Position numbers and translations under genes: made by a program. Positions 42,732-51,844 of a stretch of 64,000 nt of DNA are shown piece by piece. The stretch comes from Clostridia bacterium (lineage in GTDB: Bacteria; Bacillota; Clostridia; Oscillospirales; CAG-272): positions 49,666 to 113,665 of the forward strand of contig JAGAKG010000028.1 in NCBI GenBank assembly GCA_017625755.1, written 5' to 3'. Every line of letters begins with the position of its first letter. The first letter of the stretch is position 1. Below the pieces are notes generated by a model. That model had not been told where the DNA came from and made no database searches. It saw only the letters and a program-made list of their open reading frames with translations.

Positions 42732-45725
42732 ATGAAAACAAAACTGTCTCCAAAATTCTGGTGCGCGCTGACGCTATTCAGCCTGATAGGTCAGATCGCG
42801 TGGGTCGTTGAGAATATGTATCTCAATGTCTTTATATATAAAATGTTCGGCGCGTCGGCGGCAGACATTTCGCTTATGGTGGGCGCGAGCGCCGTCGCGG
42901 CAACGCTCACAACGGTATTTATCGGCGCTCTTTCCGATAAAATCGGCAAGCGAAAGCTCTTTATGTGCGCGGGATATATCCTTTGGGGAATATCCATACT
43001 CGGATTCGTACTCATACGCGCCGATGTTATAGAATCGCTCTTTCCTGCCGTAGCCTCGGCGGTATCGGTAGGCGTATCTCTCGTTATAATACTCGACTGC
43101 GTAATGACCTTCTTCGGCTCGAGCGCAAACGACGCGGCGTTCAACGCGTGGCTCACCGACAGTACCGACAGCACGAACCGCGGAGCGGCAGAGGGCATAA
43201 ACGCAATGATGCCCCTCGTTGCAATACTTGCGGTATTCGGCGGCTTTATGGCGTTCGACCTTGACCGCGCCGAGAGCTGGATATCAATATTCACAATAAT
43301 CGGTATCGCCGTCACGCTTATCGGTGTCCTCGGAATATTTATCATAAAGGACTCCCCAACACCTCCCTCGGAGAGCGGATATTTCTCGAATGTAATACAC
43401 GGCTTTCTCCCCCGAACGGTAAAAGAAAATCCCGCGCTTTATATCTACCTCGTCTGCTTTATAATCTTCAATATCTCAATTCAGATATTTATGCCATACC
43501 TCATAATATACTACGAGGTATCGCTCGGTATGGCGAACTATGTTTTCGTTATGGCTCCCGCCATAATCATCGCCTCTGTCGTAACTGCCCTGTGGGGTAA
43601 GGTATACGACAAAAAGGGTTTTTCTCTCTCAGCCGCCCTCTCACTGCTCTGGCTGTGCGCGGGATATATCGTCCTTTTCTGCTTCAAAGCCACTCTCCCC
43701 GTATTTATCGGCTCGCTCCTTATGATGTGCGGATATCTCGCGGGAATGGCGGTTTTCGGCGCCAAGATAAGAGACCTCACTCCCGTAGGCAAGGCGGGAA
43801 GATTTCAGGGCGTGAGAATATTCTCGCAGGTGCTTATCCCAGGCATCGTAGGCCCGTTTATCGGCAAGAGCGTTCTCGCAAACGCCGAAACGATAGTCAA
43901 TAACGACGGAACAGAATCATTCGTTCCCAACTCAAATATCTTCCTCGCAGCTCTCGCGGCGGCACTCGTGAGCGCAATCATACTGATAATAGTGGCAAAA
44001 AAGCAAAAGCCCCGACTTTGCCGCGAATTGAAAACTCCCTTTGAGGAGAGCGACAGTCTCTCGTGGGAGAGCGAATACCCCCGCCCGCAAATGAGGAGAG
44101 AGTCATACCTTTCTCTCTGCGGAAAATGGGAGCTGTCGGTAAGACGCGGAGAAAAGCAAGCTCACCTCGGAGAGATACGCGTTCCATTTCCACCCGAGTC
44201 AAGACTCTCTAAAATAGAACGAGAGCTGAAAAAAGGAGAAATACTCGTATATAACAAGCAATTTTCTCTGCCGCGTGATTTTGCAAACGGACGAGTCCTG
44301 CTCAATTTCGGCGCGGTGGACCAAATAGCCCGCGTGTTCGTCAACGAAAGATTTGCCGGAGAGCATATCGGCGGATATCTTCCATTTTCGCTCGACATAA
44401 CCGAGCAGCTGCGCGAGGGTGAAAACACACTTACAGTCGAGGTCGAGGACAAACTCGACACCGACCTCTCCTACGGAAAGCAAAGGCGCAAGCGCGGCGG
44501 AATGTGGTATACCCCGATAAGTGGAATATGGCAGCCCGTCTGGCTTGAATCTGTTCCCGAAAATTACATAAAATCATTGAAAATAACTCCCTCTCTCTCA
44601 GAGGTAAAAATAGAAACAAGCGGCGGCGAGAGAGAAAAGATACTCACGCTCCGCACCGATGACGGAATAAAGGAATACCGCTACGAGGGAGATTCAATAA
44701 CCGTAAAGCTCGAATCGCCAAAGCTTTGGACACCCGACAACCCCTATCTCTACGAATTCACACTCAGTGACGGAAAGGACGAAATAAGCTCCTATTTCGC
44801 TCTCAGAGAGGTATCGGTGAAGCAAATCGACTCAAAGAGCTATATCTGCCTTAACGGCGAGCCGATATTCTTCCACGGTCTGCTCGACCAGGGCTATTTC
44901 AGCGACGGAATATATCTACCCGCAACTCCCGAGGGATATCTCTCGGATATCCTCAGAATGAAGACTCTCGGCTTCAATATGCTCCGCAAGCACATAAAGA
45001 TAGAGCCGGATCTGTTCTATTATTACTGCGACAAGCACGGTATGCTCGTATTCCAGGATATGGTCAACAGCGGAAAATACAGCTTTATTATAGACACCGC
45101 CCTGCCCACGGTCGGTATGCGCCGCGGTATCTCGCACAGAGCGTCGAGTCGTCGTCGAGAGATGTTTGAGACTGAGGCAAGAGAGATAGCAGACCTGCTT
45201 TACAATCACCCGTCGGTAGTCTATTACACTATCTTCAACGAGGGGTGGGGACAGTACGACACCGACAGAATATACGGCGAGCTGAAGGCGCACGACGGCA
45301 CGAGAGTATGGGACGCGACCTCGGGCTGGTTTGCCGAGAAGCAGAGCGATGTTGTGAGTGAGCATATATATTTCAAGAAGATATCGCTCACACCTTCTCC
45401 AAGCCGACCTCTCGTGCTATCCGAGTTCGGCGGATATTCCTGCAAGATAGAGGGACACTCCTTCAATCTCGATAAGACCTACGGATATAAATTTTTCAAA
45501 ACCGAGGACGAGCTGCTCACTGCACTCGAAGCCCTTTACCGCGACGAGATAATCCCCGAGATAAAGGAAAACGGTCTTTGCGCCACAGTCCTTACTCAGG
45601 TGAGCGATGTTGAGGACGAGACAAACGGACTCCTCACCTACGACAGGCAGATAGTCAAGGTGGACGAAGAAAGAATGAAAGCCCTCGCAAAGGAAATATA
45701 CACGGCGTTCAAAGAAAACACCTAA
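42732..45725 (+). CDS. MFS transporter fused to a family 2 glycoside hydrolase
   Basis: 997-residue continuous frame with two complete modules. Residues 1-430: twelve helices of a major facilitator, with the loop motif SDKIGKRKLF. Residues about 440-997: GH2 enzyme, sugar-binding domain (YLSLCGKWELSV, IWQPVWLES), Ig-like domain, and TIM barrel with acid/base Glu837 in FNEGWGQYD and nucleophile Glu898 in LSEFGGYS. An even helix count places the hydrolase in the cytoplasm, so an imported oligosaccharide or glycoside could be cut at the channel exit. GGGAGG precedes the ATG. The fusion is unbroken in the sequence; substrate (beta-galactoside or beta-glucuronide type) is unknown. Confidence 0.9.
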   Translation: MKTKLSPKFWCALTLFSLIGQIAWVVENMYLNVFIYKMFGASAADISLMVGASAVAATLTTVFIGALSDKIGKRKLFMCAGYILWGISILGFVLIRADVIESLFPAVASAVSVGVSLVIILDCVMTFFGSSANDAAFNAWLTDSTDSTNRGAAEGINAMMPLVAILAVFGGFMAFDLDRAESWISIFTIIGIAVTLIGVLGIFIIKDSPTPPSESGYFSNVIHGFLPRTVKENPALYIYLVCFIIFNISIQIFMPYLIIYYEVSLGMANYVFVMAPAIIIASVVTALWGKVYDKKGFSLSAALSLLWLCAGYIVLFCFKATLPVFIGSLLMMCGYLAGMAVFGAKIRDLTPVGKAGRFQGVRIFSQVLIPGIVGPFIGKSVLANAETIVNNDGTESFVPNSNIFLAALAAALVSAIILIIVAKKQKPRLCRELKTPFEESDSLSWESEYPRPQMRRESYLSLCGKWELSVRRGEKQAHLGEIRVPFPPESRLSKIERELKKGEILVYNKQFSLPRDFANGRVLLNFGAVDQIARVFVNERFAGEHIGGYLPFSLDITEQLREGENTLTVEVEDKLDTDLSYGKQRRKRGGMWYTPISGIWQPVWLESVPENYIKSLKITPSLSEVKIETSGGEREKILTLRTDDGIKEYRYEGDSITVKLESPKLWTPDNPYLYEFTLSDGKDEISSYFALREVSVKQIDSKSYICLNGEPIFFHGLLDQGYFSDGIYLPATPEGYLSDILRMKTLGFNMLRKHIKIEPDLFYYYCDKHGMLVFQDMVNSGKYSFIIDTALPTVGMRRGISHRASSRRREMFETEAREIADLLYNHPSVVYYTIFNEGWGQYDTDRIYGELKAHDGTRVWDATSGWFAEKQSDVVSEHIYFKKISLTPSPSRPLVLSEFGGYSCKIEGHSFNLDKTYGYKFFKTEDELLTALEALYRDEIIPEIKENGLCATVLTQVSDVEDETNGLLTYDRQIVKVDEERMKALAKEIYTAFKENT

Positions 45726-45731
45726 ATGCTT

Positions 45732-45770
45732 AAATAGGCTGAGTTATCAACTCAGCCTATTTATTTTATC
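45732..45770 (+). terminator. terminator of the MFS/GH2 gene
   Basis: AAATAGGCTGAGTT / AACTCAGCCTATTT, 14-bp perfect stem with ATC loop, then a T-rich run. Confidence 0.88.
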
Positions 45771-45829
45771 TCGGTATATTATCTCTGAAATAGTAAAAAA
45801 CTACTAAAAAAGCTTAGGGAGATATAAAT

Positions 45830-46816
45830 ATGTGTACCGCGATATATGAAAACAAAAGCCGTCCTCTCTTTGGCAGGACGCTCGACCTTGAATATTCTTA
45901 CGGAGAGAGCGTAGTAGTCACGCCGCATCGCTTCCCTCTCAGATTTCTTCACGAAGCAGAAAACTCAGCGCATCTCGCCATAGTCGGCACGGCTCACATA
46001 GGCGACGGATATCCGCTTTATTACGATGCGGTAAACGAATCGGGGCTCGCCGCGGCAGGGCTTAATTTTCCCGATAACGCCGTATATTCCCCCAAGCGAG
46101 AGGGATTTTTTAATCTCGCTTCCTTTGAGCTTATACCGTGGCTTCTCTCGCGTTGTGAAAATCTTACAGACGCTCTGCGGCTTCTCAGACGCACCAACAT
46201 AACCCCCGACGCCTTCTCACACGATCTACCGCCCACTCCTCTGCATTGGCTGATTGCCGACAGAGAGCGCGCCGTCACGCTTGAAGCAACCTCGCGTGGC
46301 GTACAAATATACGACAACCCCGTGGGCGTTCTCACCAACAATCCGCCGTTCGACTATCACCTGACCAACCTCGCGAATTTTATGAGCGCCGACTCTCTGC
46401 CGCCAAAGAACACCCTCTGTCCCTCGCTGCAAATCAAGCCCTACTCGCGCGGTATGGGCGGCTTGGGGCTGCCGGGGGATTTCTCCTCGACCTCTCGCTT
46501 CGTCAGAGCGGTATTCGCCAAAACGCACACGGCGTACGCCGAAAGTGAGAGTGCGGATATCGGCAGATTTTTTCATATTATGGACACAGTAGCTCAGCCG
46601 CGCGGGTGCGCACTTACAGAGGAAGGAGCGCCGATATGCACGGTCTACACCTCTTGTGCCGACCTCCGCTCCGCCGAATATTATTTCACCACCTACAGTT
46701 GCAGACAGATACGCGCAGTCTCCCTCTCTGAACTATCCCTCAATACCGAAAATCTCATATCATATCCTATGGAACAGAGCGAAAATATATCCTATCTTTG
46801 CCGAATGGGGGATTGA
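45830..46816 (+). CDS. choloylglycine hydrolase family protein (bile salt hydrolase-like)
   Basis: 328-residue N-terminal-nucleophile amidase starting MCTAIYENK: Cys2 becomes the nucleophile after Met removal. Other catalytic positions are kept: Arg/Asp in FGRTLDLE, Asn in AAGLNFPDN, Asn in VLTNNPPF, and Arg in FSSTSRFVRA. The loop GGLGLPGDFSSTSRF is like bile salt hydrolases rather than most penicillin V acylases. No signal peptide, as usual for BSH. Alternatives: linear amide hydrolase or N-acyl homoserine lactone acylase. A GGGAG site lies ahead. Confidence 0.88.
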   Translation: MCTAIYENKSRPLFGRTLDLEYSYGESVVVTPHRFPLRFLHEAENSAHLAIVGTAHIGDGYPLYYDAVNESGLAAAGLNFPDNAVYSPKREGFFNLASFELIPWLLSRCENLTDALRLLRRTNITPDAFSHDLPPTPLHWLIADRERAVTLEATSRGVQIYDNPVGVLTNNPPFDYHLTNLANFMSADSLPPKNTLCPSLQIKPYSRGMGGLGLPGDFSSTSRFVRAVFAKTHTAYAESESADIGRFFHIMDTVAQPRGCALTEEGAPICTVYTSCADLRSAEYYFTTYSCRQIRAVSLSELSLNTENLISYPMEQSENISYLCRMGD

Positions 46817-46841
46817 CTTATTTTTTCTAGAGTGTTATAAT
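46813..46841 (+). promoter_or_regulatory. sigma-A promoter of the downstream lipoprotein gene
   Basis: TTGACT (46813-46818), 17-bp spacer, TATAAT (46836-46841). It overlaps the stop codon of the hydrolase gene. Confidence 0.82.
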
Positions 46842-46876
46842 AAAATCATAATAAGTTATCTGAAACGGAGATTATT

Positions 46877-48097
46877 ATGAAAAAACACGGACATCATCTG
46901 AAAATTTTTATATCCCTGCTGCTCGTACTGTCTACTCTCACTCTCGTTGCTTGCGGCAACTCCGATAAGGAGCCACCCGCAACAGAGCCACAGACCACGG
47001 CGGCAACCACTACCGCGTCGCAGACTACCGCAAGAACAACAGCAGAGGAGCCACAGTTCACATACGAATTCCCCACAGGTCCCGAGTATCTCAACAAGGT
47101 TGAGGGCTCAAAGTTTTCTCTCAAAAAGGTCACAACCGCCGCTATCCCATATTCCGACTATCGCAATTTCAGGCTTTGCTCCTCTGACGAGTATATTATC
47201 CCGGGGCTTTCCGAGGGCGTTATACCTCAGGGAATGGATGTCTGGGAGGAAAAGGGATGGCTCCTGATATCGGGATATTTCAAAAGCACATCATATTCCC
47301 CCACCTCGGTCGTTCTGGCTGTCGAGCTTAGCACGGGGAATTATGTTGGAGAATACTATATCAAAAACAAGAGCGGAAGTAACCACACAAGCCATGTCGG
47401 CGGTCTTGCCGTAACAGACAAGAACCTTTTCCTCTCAAACAGCGGAAATCTCTACCGTATCCCCCTCTCCGAGCTTACCTCGGCAGGCTCAAGGGGCAAT
47501 ATAACGATCAAGGAAACTATCGCGACACCCACAAAGGGCTCGTTCTGCAACTATTCCGACGGAACGCTTTGGGTCGGGGACTACTACCTTGAGGGCAACG
47601 ACTCGTACAGCACCCCGTCATGGCGTCATATGACCAACAGAGCGGGACAAACATACGGTGCGTGGTGCGTCGGATATAAGCTCTCAGGCTCAACCGACAG
47701 CGGGTTCAGCTCAAGTCAATGGCACAGCGGAATGACCTACGCAACTCCCGATATCGTGCTTTCGATAGAGCAATGCGTTCAAGGTTTTACCGTCTACGGC
47801 GACTATATCGCGACAAGCTGCTCATACGGACGCGCTTCGGCGTCTCATGTAAATCTTTACGAGAACATACTCGATACGGCGTCGCATACCACGGTAAAGG
47901 TCAACGGAAAAACTATCCCCGTATGGTTTCTCGACTCCAAGCTTGACCGCACATCATACACCACCCCGCCTATGTCCGAGGCACTTGCGATATACGGCGA
48001 TTCTATGCTCGTTCTCTTTGAGTCGGGCGCGTCGTATTACAAGAACGACGGCGGACTTCACCCCACTGACTGCGTATGGAAAATGACGGTTAAATAA
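46877..48097 (+). CDS. lipoprotein of unknown function
   Basis: 406 residues. Signal peptide with lipobox LTLVACGN (Cys about 27), then a Thr-rich linker (TEPQTTAATTTAS) typical of surface lipoproteins, then a beta-rich globular part with repeated short strand-turn segments (GGLAVTDKNLFLSNSGNLYRI, here shown as GGLAVTDKNLFL) that suggest a propeller-like fold. Family not recognised. It follows the bile-salt-hydrolase-like gene but has its own promoter. Confidence 0.8.
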   Translation: MKKHGHHLKIFISLLLVLSTLTLVACGNSDKEPPATEPQTTAATTTASQTTARTTAEEPQFTYEFPTGPEYLNKVEGSKFSLKKVTTAAIPYSDYRNFRLCSSDEYIIPGLSEGVIPQGMDVWEEKGWLLISGYFKSTSYSPTSVVLAVELSTGNYVGEYYIKNKSGSNHTSHVGGLAVTDKNLFLSNSGNLYRIPLSELTSAGSRGNITIKETIATPTKGSFCNYSDGTLWVGDYYLEGNDSYSTPSWRHMTNRAGQTYGAWCVGYKLSGSTDSGFSSSQWHSGMTYATPDIVLSIEQCVQGFTVYGDYIATSCSYGRASASHVNLYENILDTASHTTVKVNGKTIPVWFLDSKLDRTSYTTPPMSEALAIYGDSMLVLFESGASYYKNDGGLHPTDCVWKMTVK

Positions 48098-48156
48098 TAC
48101 AAAACAATCATGATGAGTCATGACCACCAGCCGTGTGATTTTCAGAACACAAAAAA

Positions 48157-48190
48157 ATCCCCGACAGATTTTTAATGTCTGTCGGGGATT
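48157..48190. terminator. bidirectional terminator
   Basis: AATCCCCGACAGA / TCTGTCGGGGATT, 13-bp stem, between the lipoprotein and the glycerophosphodiesterase genes that converge on it. Confidence 0.88.
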
Positions 48191-48193
48191 ATC

Positions 48194-49150
48194 TTATTTA
48201 TTGAAATATTTTTCTTTTACAAATTTCAGAAGCTCGTATATTCTGTTACCCATAATGATGTTATAGCCGATATCGGTCATCTGCTCCCAATGCTCGCGGT
48301 TGTCGTGCGCGGCGCGGAGCGTCTCGGCATAAATACGGTGATTGCCTTTAAGCGGCGAGACAACAGGCGCGAGCGCTTCTCTGTCCTCGGGATTGTATTC
48401 TCCGCCCCTGAGCGCGGGTGGCATTTTGTGTTCAGCAAGAAAGGCTACCGCCTCCGCTATTCCCTCTGTGTCCATTATTCCGTGCTCCCTTACGGCTCGG
48501 GCAAAGTAAGGAGCGCACAGACCAAAGCGGCGGAACATATCCCGCTGAATATCATACGCCCTTTGCAAGGGATAATTGTACGGTATCAGCACGGTACGGT
48601 ATGCGCGATATTTCTCAATCAGAGGAAGAACACCGTTCTCCCACGAGAAGTCGTAAGCCTTATCAAGCGTTATAAATGCTCTGTCCTTCGCAACCGATAT
48701 AAGCTCTCCGAGCGTCGGAACGGCATACTCGGTAAGATCTCCCTGAGCTGTGATAAGCCGCAAACGGCGTATCTCCTCGAGCGTCCAGGCGCATATATCG
48801 TCGCTCTCGGGCATCCAGGTCTCGCCCACCTCACGGAGCGCCGATATGTTTGTGGTTCGGGTGAGCGTGTCGTCGTGCATTATAACAAGCTCTGAATCCT
48901 TCGTGGTGTGAATGTCGACCTCAAGGATATCCGCTCCCGCGAGTATAACGCTCAAAAAGCCCTCTATCGAGTTCTCGGGATATATCTCGTTTCTGTCTCC
49001 TCTGTGAGCGCAGCTCATAAGTCTGCCGCAGGGCGTGTGGAACGCCTCCCATTTTTCCTCAAAATCAAGCATACGCGCGTCGGGCTGCCACTTTCGGCTC
49101 CACGCGGGAACAAACGCCCCTGTATTCTTCAAAAGCTCCTCTGTTCTCAT
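48194..49150 (-). CDS. glycerophosphodiester phosphodiesterase family protein
   Basis: 318-residue GDPD-type TIM barrel. Motifs: AHRGDRNEIYPENSIEGF (general acid/base His, Arg, Glu), ADILEVDIHTTKDSELVIMHDDTL (written as LEVDIHTTKD and MHDDTLTRTTN). It hydrolyses deacylated phospholipid diesters to glycerol 3-phosphate or related products. No signal peptide is seen. Its ATG overlaps the last four bases of the channel gene upstream, so the two are co-translated. Confidence 0.9.
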   Translation of the reverse strand: MRTEELLKNTGAFVPAWSRKWQPDARMLDFEEKWEAFHTPCGRLMSCAHRGDRNEIYPENSIEGFLSVILAGADILEVDIHTTKDSELVIMHDDTLTRTTNISALREVGETWMPESDDICAWTLEEIRRLRLITAQGDLTEYAVPTLGELISVAKDRAFITLDKAYDFSWENGVLPLIEKYRAYRTVLIPYNYPLQRAYDIQRDMFRRFGLCAPYFARAVREHGIMDTEGIAEAVAFLAEHKMPPALRGGEYNPEDREALAPVVSPLKGNHRIYAETLRAAHDNREHWEQMTDIGYNIIMGNRIYELLKFVKEKYFNK

Positions 49151-50496
49151 TCTTCCTCTACCTGCTCCTCACCGAATTTATCATCTGGAGTCTCTATTTC
49201 AATTATTGATTTAAACCTCGCCTTGTCGCTCTCCGAGAGTCCGTCGTAAAGCTTAAGCGTCTCGTATATTTCGGTGTTTTCCTCGGGCTCTTCGCCTGCC
49301 TGCTCGGCTATCATATCCTCAAAGCCCGTTGCCACGATAGCCACGGGAACACCTATCATACAGCCTCCCAAAAGCATCATAAGCGTCGCGAGCGTCTGAC
49401 CTATCGGTGTCACAGGCTCAATATCCGCATCGCTGGCTATCATTGTCTGAAAGCTGTAATAAACTCCGCTGAATCCGTTCGTAAACACATCAGGCTGCTC
49501 CTTGCTTTCAAATGAATACATAAGCACCGAGCATATCATTATCATGACCGTCATGGCTACAAGCGACATAATTATCTGCTTTTTCTTTCTCTGTATCGCG
49601 TGACCGAAATTCGCTATACTGTTGAGATATCTGCTCGCCTTGAGCAGTCGCAATATCTTACAGAGCTTGAATATCTTCAGTATTCCAGTTGCGGTAGGCA
49701 GGTCAGCCACGAAAACAGGGACTATCGAAAGCAGGTCAATAAGCGACATAAACGAGAAAATATATCTCATTCTCGCCTTGTCGGGTCTCAGCTCGGGGTA
49801 ATCGAGCGGAGCCGTCCAAACGCGGAGAACATATTCCACCGCAAAGAGCGAGGCAATTACGACCTCAAAGCCAAAGAGAATTTTGTGCGCAATGGCGGGT
49901 ATCGGAAAGGTTTCCACCAGGATAAAGGATACCGATATAAAAATCAGAATTATCGAGGTAGTGTCGTATATCTTAGAAAGCAAATCTCCATCGCGACCCT
50001 TGTCAATAACCTCGTTCACGCGTATTTTGATTTTTTCCTTACGCTCCCGCGCCGCTTCCGAGGTCTTTATGTATCCCGACATTTTAACAAGCCTGACAAG
50101 CTTAACGAGCTTTATCAAACGCAGTATAGCAAACTCCTTTGGAATACCGTTGAAGATTATCGAGGCGATAGAAATTATATCCACCAGGGAATCAAACGAT
50201 GTAACAAACTCCCATATCGCGTGTATCTTATTCTTACATTCGGGGTATTCAAATTCGCACACCCAAAGCCGAACGATGTATTCAACGATAAATATAGCGA
50301 CCGTTACATACTCGAATATCTCCAAGCCGTGGCGAAGTCCGTCGGGAATATTGAACAGCTCGATAATGACCGCGACGCCCGACAAAAGCACGAGCGCGCA
50401 CAGACAGATGTCAAAAAGCGTCGACAGCTTATCTCCGTGCTGCGTCGGACCTATTATTTTGTAAACTCTCTTTTTGAAGTGCTTATAAGGACTCAT
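49147..50496 (-). CDS. double voltage-sensor ion-channel-like protein with an altered pore filter
   Basis: 449 residues. A first S1-S4 module ends in LRLIKLVKLVRLVKM (positive every third residue), then a cytoplasmic linker, then a full S1-S6 module with S4 ILKIFKLCKILRLLK. Where K+ channels have TTVGYGD this protein reads TMIASDADIEPVTPIG, so the selectivity filter is replaced by an acidic stretch. The tail is strongly acidic. ATG 50496 has GGAGGG; an upstream in-frame start is weaker. Function (channel, proton or voltage sensor) unknown. Two-VSD layout resembles two-pore-type architecture without the first pore. Confidence 0.78.
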   Translation of the reverse strand: MSPYKHFKKRVYKIIGPTQHGDKLSTLFDICLCALVLLSGVAVIIELFNIPDGLRHGLEIFEYVTVAIFIVEYIVRLWVCEFEYPECKNKIHAIWEFVTSFDSLVDIISIASIIFNGIPKEFAILRLIKLVKLVRLVKMSGYIKTSEAARERKEKIKIRVNEVIDKGRDGDLLSKIYDTTSIILIFISVSFILVETFPIPAIAHKILFGFEVVIASLFAVEYVLRVWTAPLDYPELRPDKARMRYIFSFMSLIDLLSIVPVFVADLPTATGILKIFKLCKILRLLKASRYLNSIANFGHAIQRKKKQIIMSLVAMTVMIMICSVLMYSFESKEQPDVFTNGFSGVYYSFQTMIASDADIEPVTPIGQTLATLMMLLGGCMIGVPVAIVATGFEDMIAEQAGEEPEENTEIYETLKLYDGLSESDKARFKSIIEIETPDDKFGEEQVEEE

Positions 50497-50689
50497 AGTA
50501 TTCCCTCCATAAAAGATTTGGAACAGGCGCTGTGACAAAATATCCTTTTTTGCTCTTTTTTATTTCATTATAGCACATAAATCCGCGTTGCACAATAAAA
50601 AAGAAAAAATATTTGAATTTTTAGAAAATCAAGACAGTTTTTCACGCACCCTGCCCCATACTTGGCAACTTATAGCCGTTATCGGTTTT

Positions 50690-50736
50690 CCATAACTAAA
50701 AAACACGGACGAAAAATTTCTTCGCCCGTGTTTACT
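50690..50736 (-). terminator. terminator of the URO-D-like gene
   Basis: AAACACGGACGAA / TTCGCCCGTGTTT (one wobble) with an A-run on the left that gives a U-tract on the leftward transcript. Confidence 0.8.
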
Positions 50737-50782
50737 TTTTAGTTATTATCGGCGTACGCCATAATTTACACTCTCTGAACAA

Positions 50783-51817
50783 TCAATATTTCTTCATTCT
50801 CAACCAAATGTCATGGACGAGCTGATATCTTTCCGCCGGAATACCCTTGAAGGGCACATTACTCGTGGTGAAGATATATCCACCGCCCTCTTTACCGTAA
50901 TTCAAGCAATATTCGGCGCTTTCTATGACTTGCTCTACTGTTCCTGTTTGCATAGCGGCGCAATGCACATTCCCGCAAAGAGCGACCTTATCTCCGTAAA
51001 AACGCTTGACTTCTCGGATATCCACCCCCGCCATAGGGTCGAGTGAGTGGAGAGCATGCGGACCCGCCTCAACCAAAGATCTGATAATAGGCATAATATT
51101 TCCGTCGGTATGCTTGATCACATAAAGACCGTCATTCTTGGCAGAACTACAAATCTTTGCCAGAAAAGGAGTTATAAACTCATCAAACATAGCAGGGGAA
51201 AGGAAAGGACCTGAATTATAGCAATAGTCTCGACAAAGCAAAACTAAATCAAGCCCTGCCTCGCGTTGACGCTTATTGCTTTCGCATGCCTTCTCTGCCA
51301 TAAGGGCAGCCTCTTCAAGCAATCCCTCGGGATCGTCCGCAATGCGATAAGAAAATTCATACATATCTGAGCCATTTGGAATACCGAATGTACCATCACC
51401 GTGTGCAGCGAAAAGGCGTGTATTCCCGAAATGCTCTCGAAGTCTTTTGCGAAACGCCACAGTTATTGGAGAGTTGGGGTCTCTCCACTCCGGATTATAT
51501 ACAGGAACGATTGCGTAATCAAGACCCGGCTTGGAGTCACGGACGGGATCTCCGGAGATGGCTGCGCCGCCAATATCGTAAGCCGTCTTGTCTCCGTAAA
51601 TACGAGCATATTGATCTGCGAGATCGTACGCTGCCTTCTCAAGCTCTTTTGCGGAAAGTGATCTATAATCCTTCGGAAAATTGTTTTCTTCGTGCACATT
51701 ATAACCGAACATTTCCTCGCCAAGCTGAAATTCAAGCTCAAAAGTGGGCACTTCGTCCGGCTGCCCAAGCGTAAGCGCAGTTATTGCGCGCTCAGCGGGC
51801 GTCCATAATTTGCTCAT
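50783..51817 (-). CDS. uroporphyrinogen decarboxylase family protein
   Basis: 344-residue URO-D-fold protein. Family features: IKHTDGNIMPIIRSLVEAG, GPHALHSLDPMAGVDI and the metal/cofactor-contact region VALCGNVHCAAM. It belongs to the methyltransferase-associated branch (MtaA/CmuA-like corrinoid or demethylase context) and not to heme synthesis: no hem genes occur here. The gene is last in an operon-like run with two Gfo/Idh/MocA genes, opposite an AraC regulator, suggesting catabolism of a methylated or modified sugar. Confidence 0.82.
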   Translation of the reverse strand: MSKLWTPAERAITALTLGQPDEVPTFELEFQLGEEMFGYNVHEENNFPKDYRSLSAKELEKAAYDLADQYARIYGDKTAYDIGGAAISGDPVRDSKPGLDYAIVPVYNPEWRDPNSPITVAFRKRLREHFGNTRLFAAHGDGTFGIPNGSDMYEFSYRIADDPEGLLEEAALMAEKACESNKRQREAGLDLVLLCRDYCYNSGPFLSPAMFDEFITPFLAKICSSAKNDGLYVIKHTDGNIMPIIRSLVEAGPHALHSLDPMAGVDIREVKRFYGDKVALCGNVHCAAMQTGTVEQVIESAEYCLNYGKEGGGYIFTTSNVPFKGIPAERYQLVHDIWLRMKKY

Positions 51818-51844
51818 CTCTGTACTCCTTTATACAATGTGAAA

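Noticed and set aside
50783..51817. Heme-pathway uroporphyrinogen decarboxylase
   Set aside because: No other heme gene is present, and the context of sugar-type dehydrogenases and an AraC regulator fits the non-heme branch of the family.
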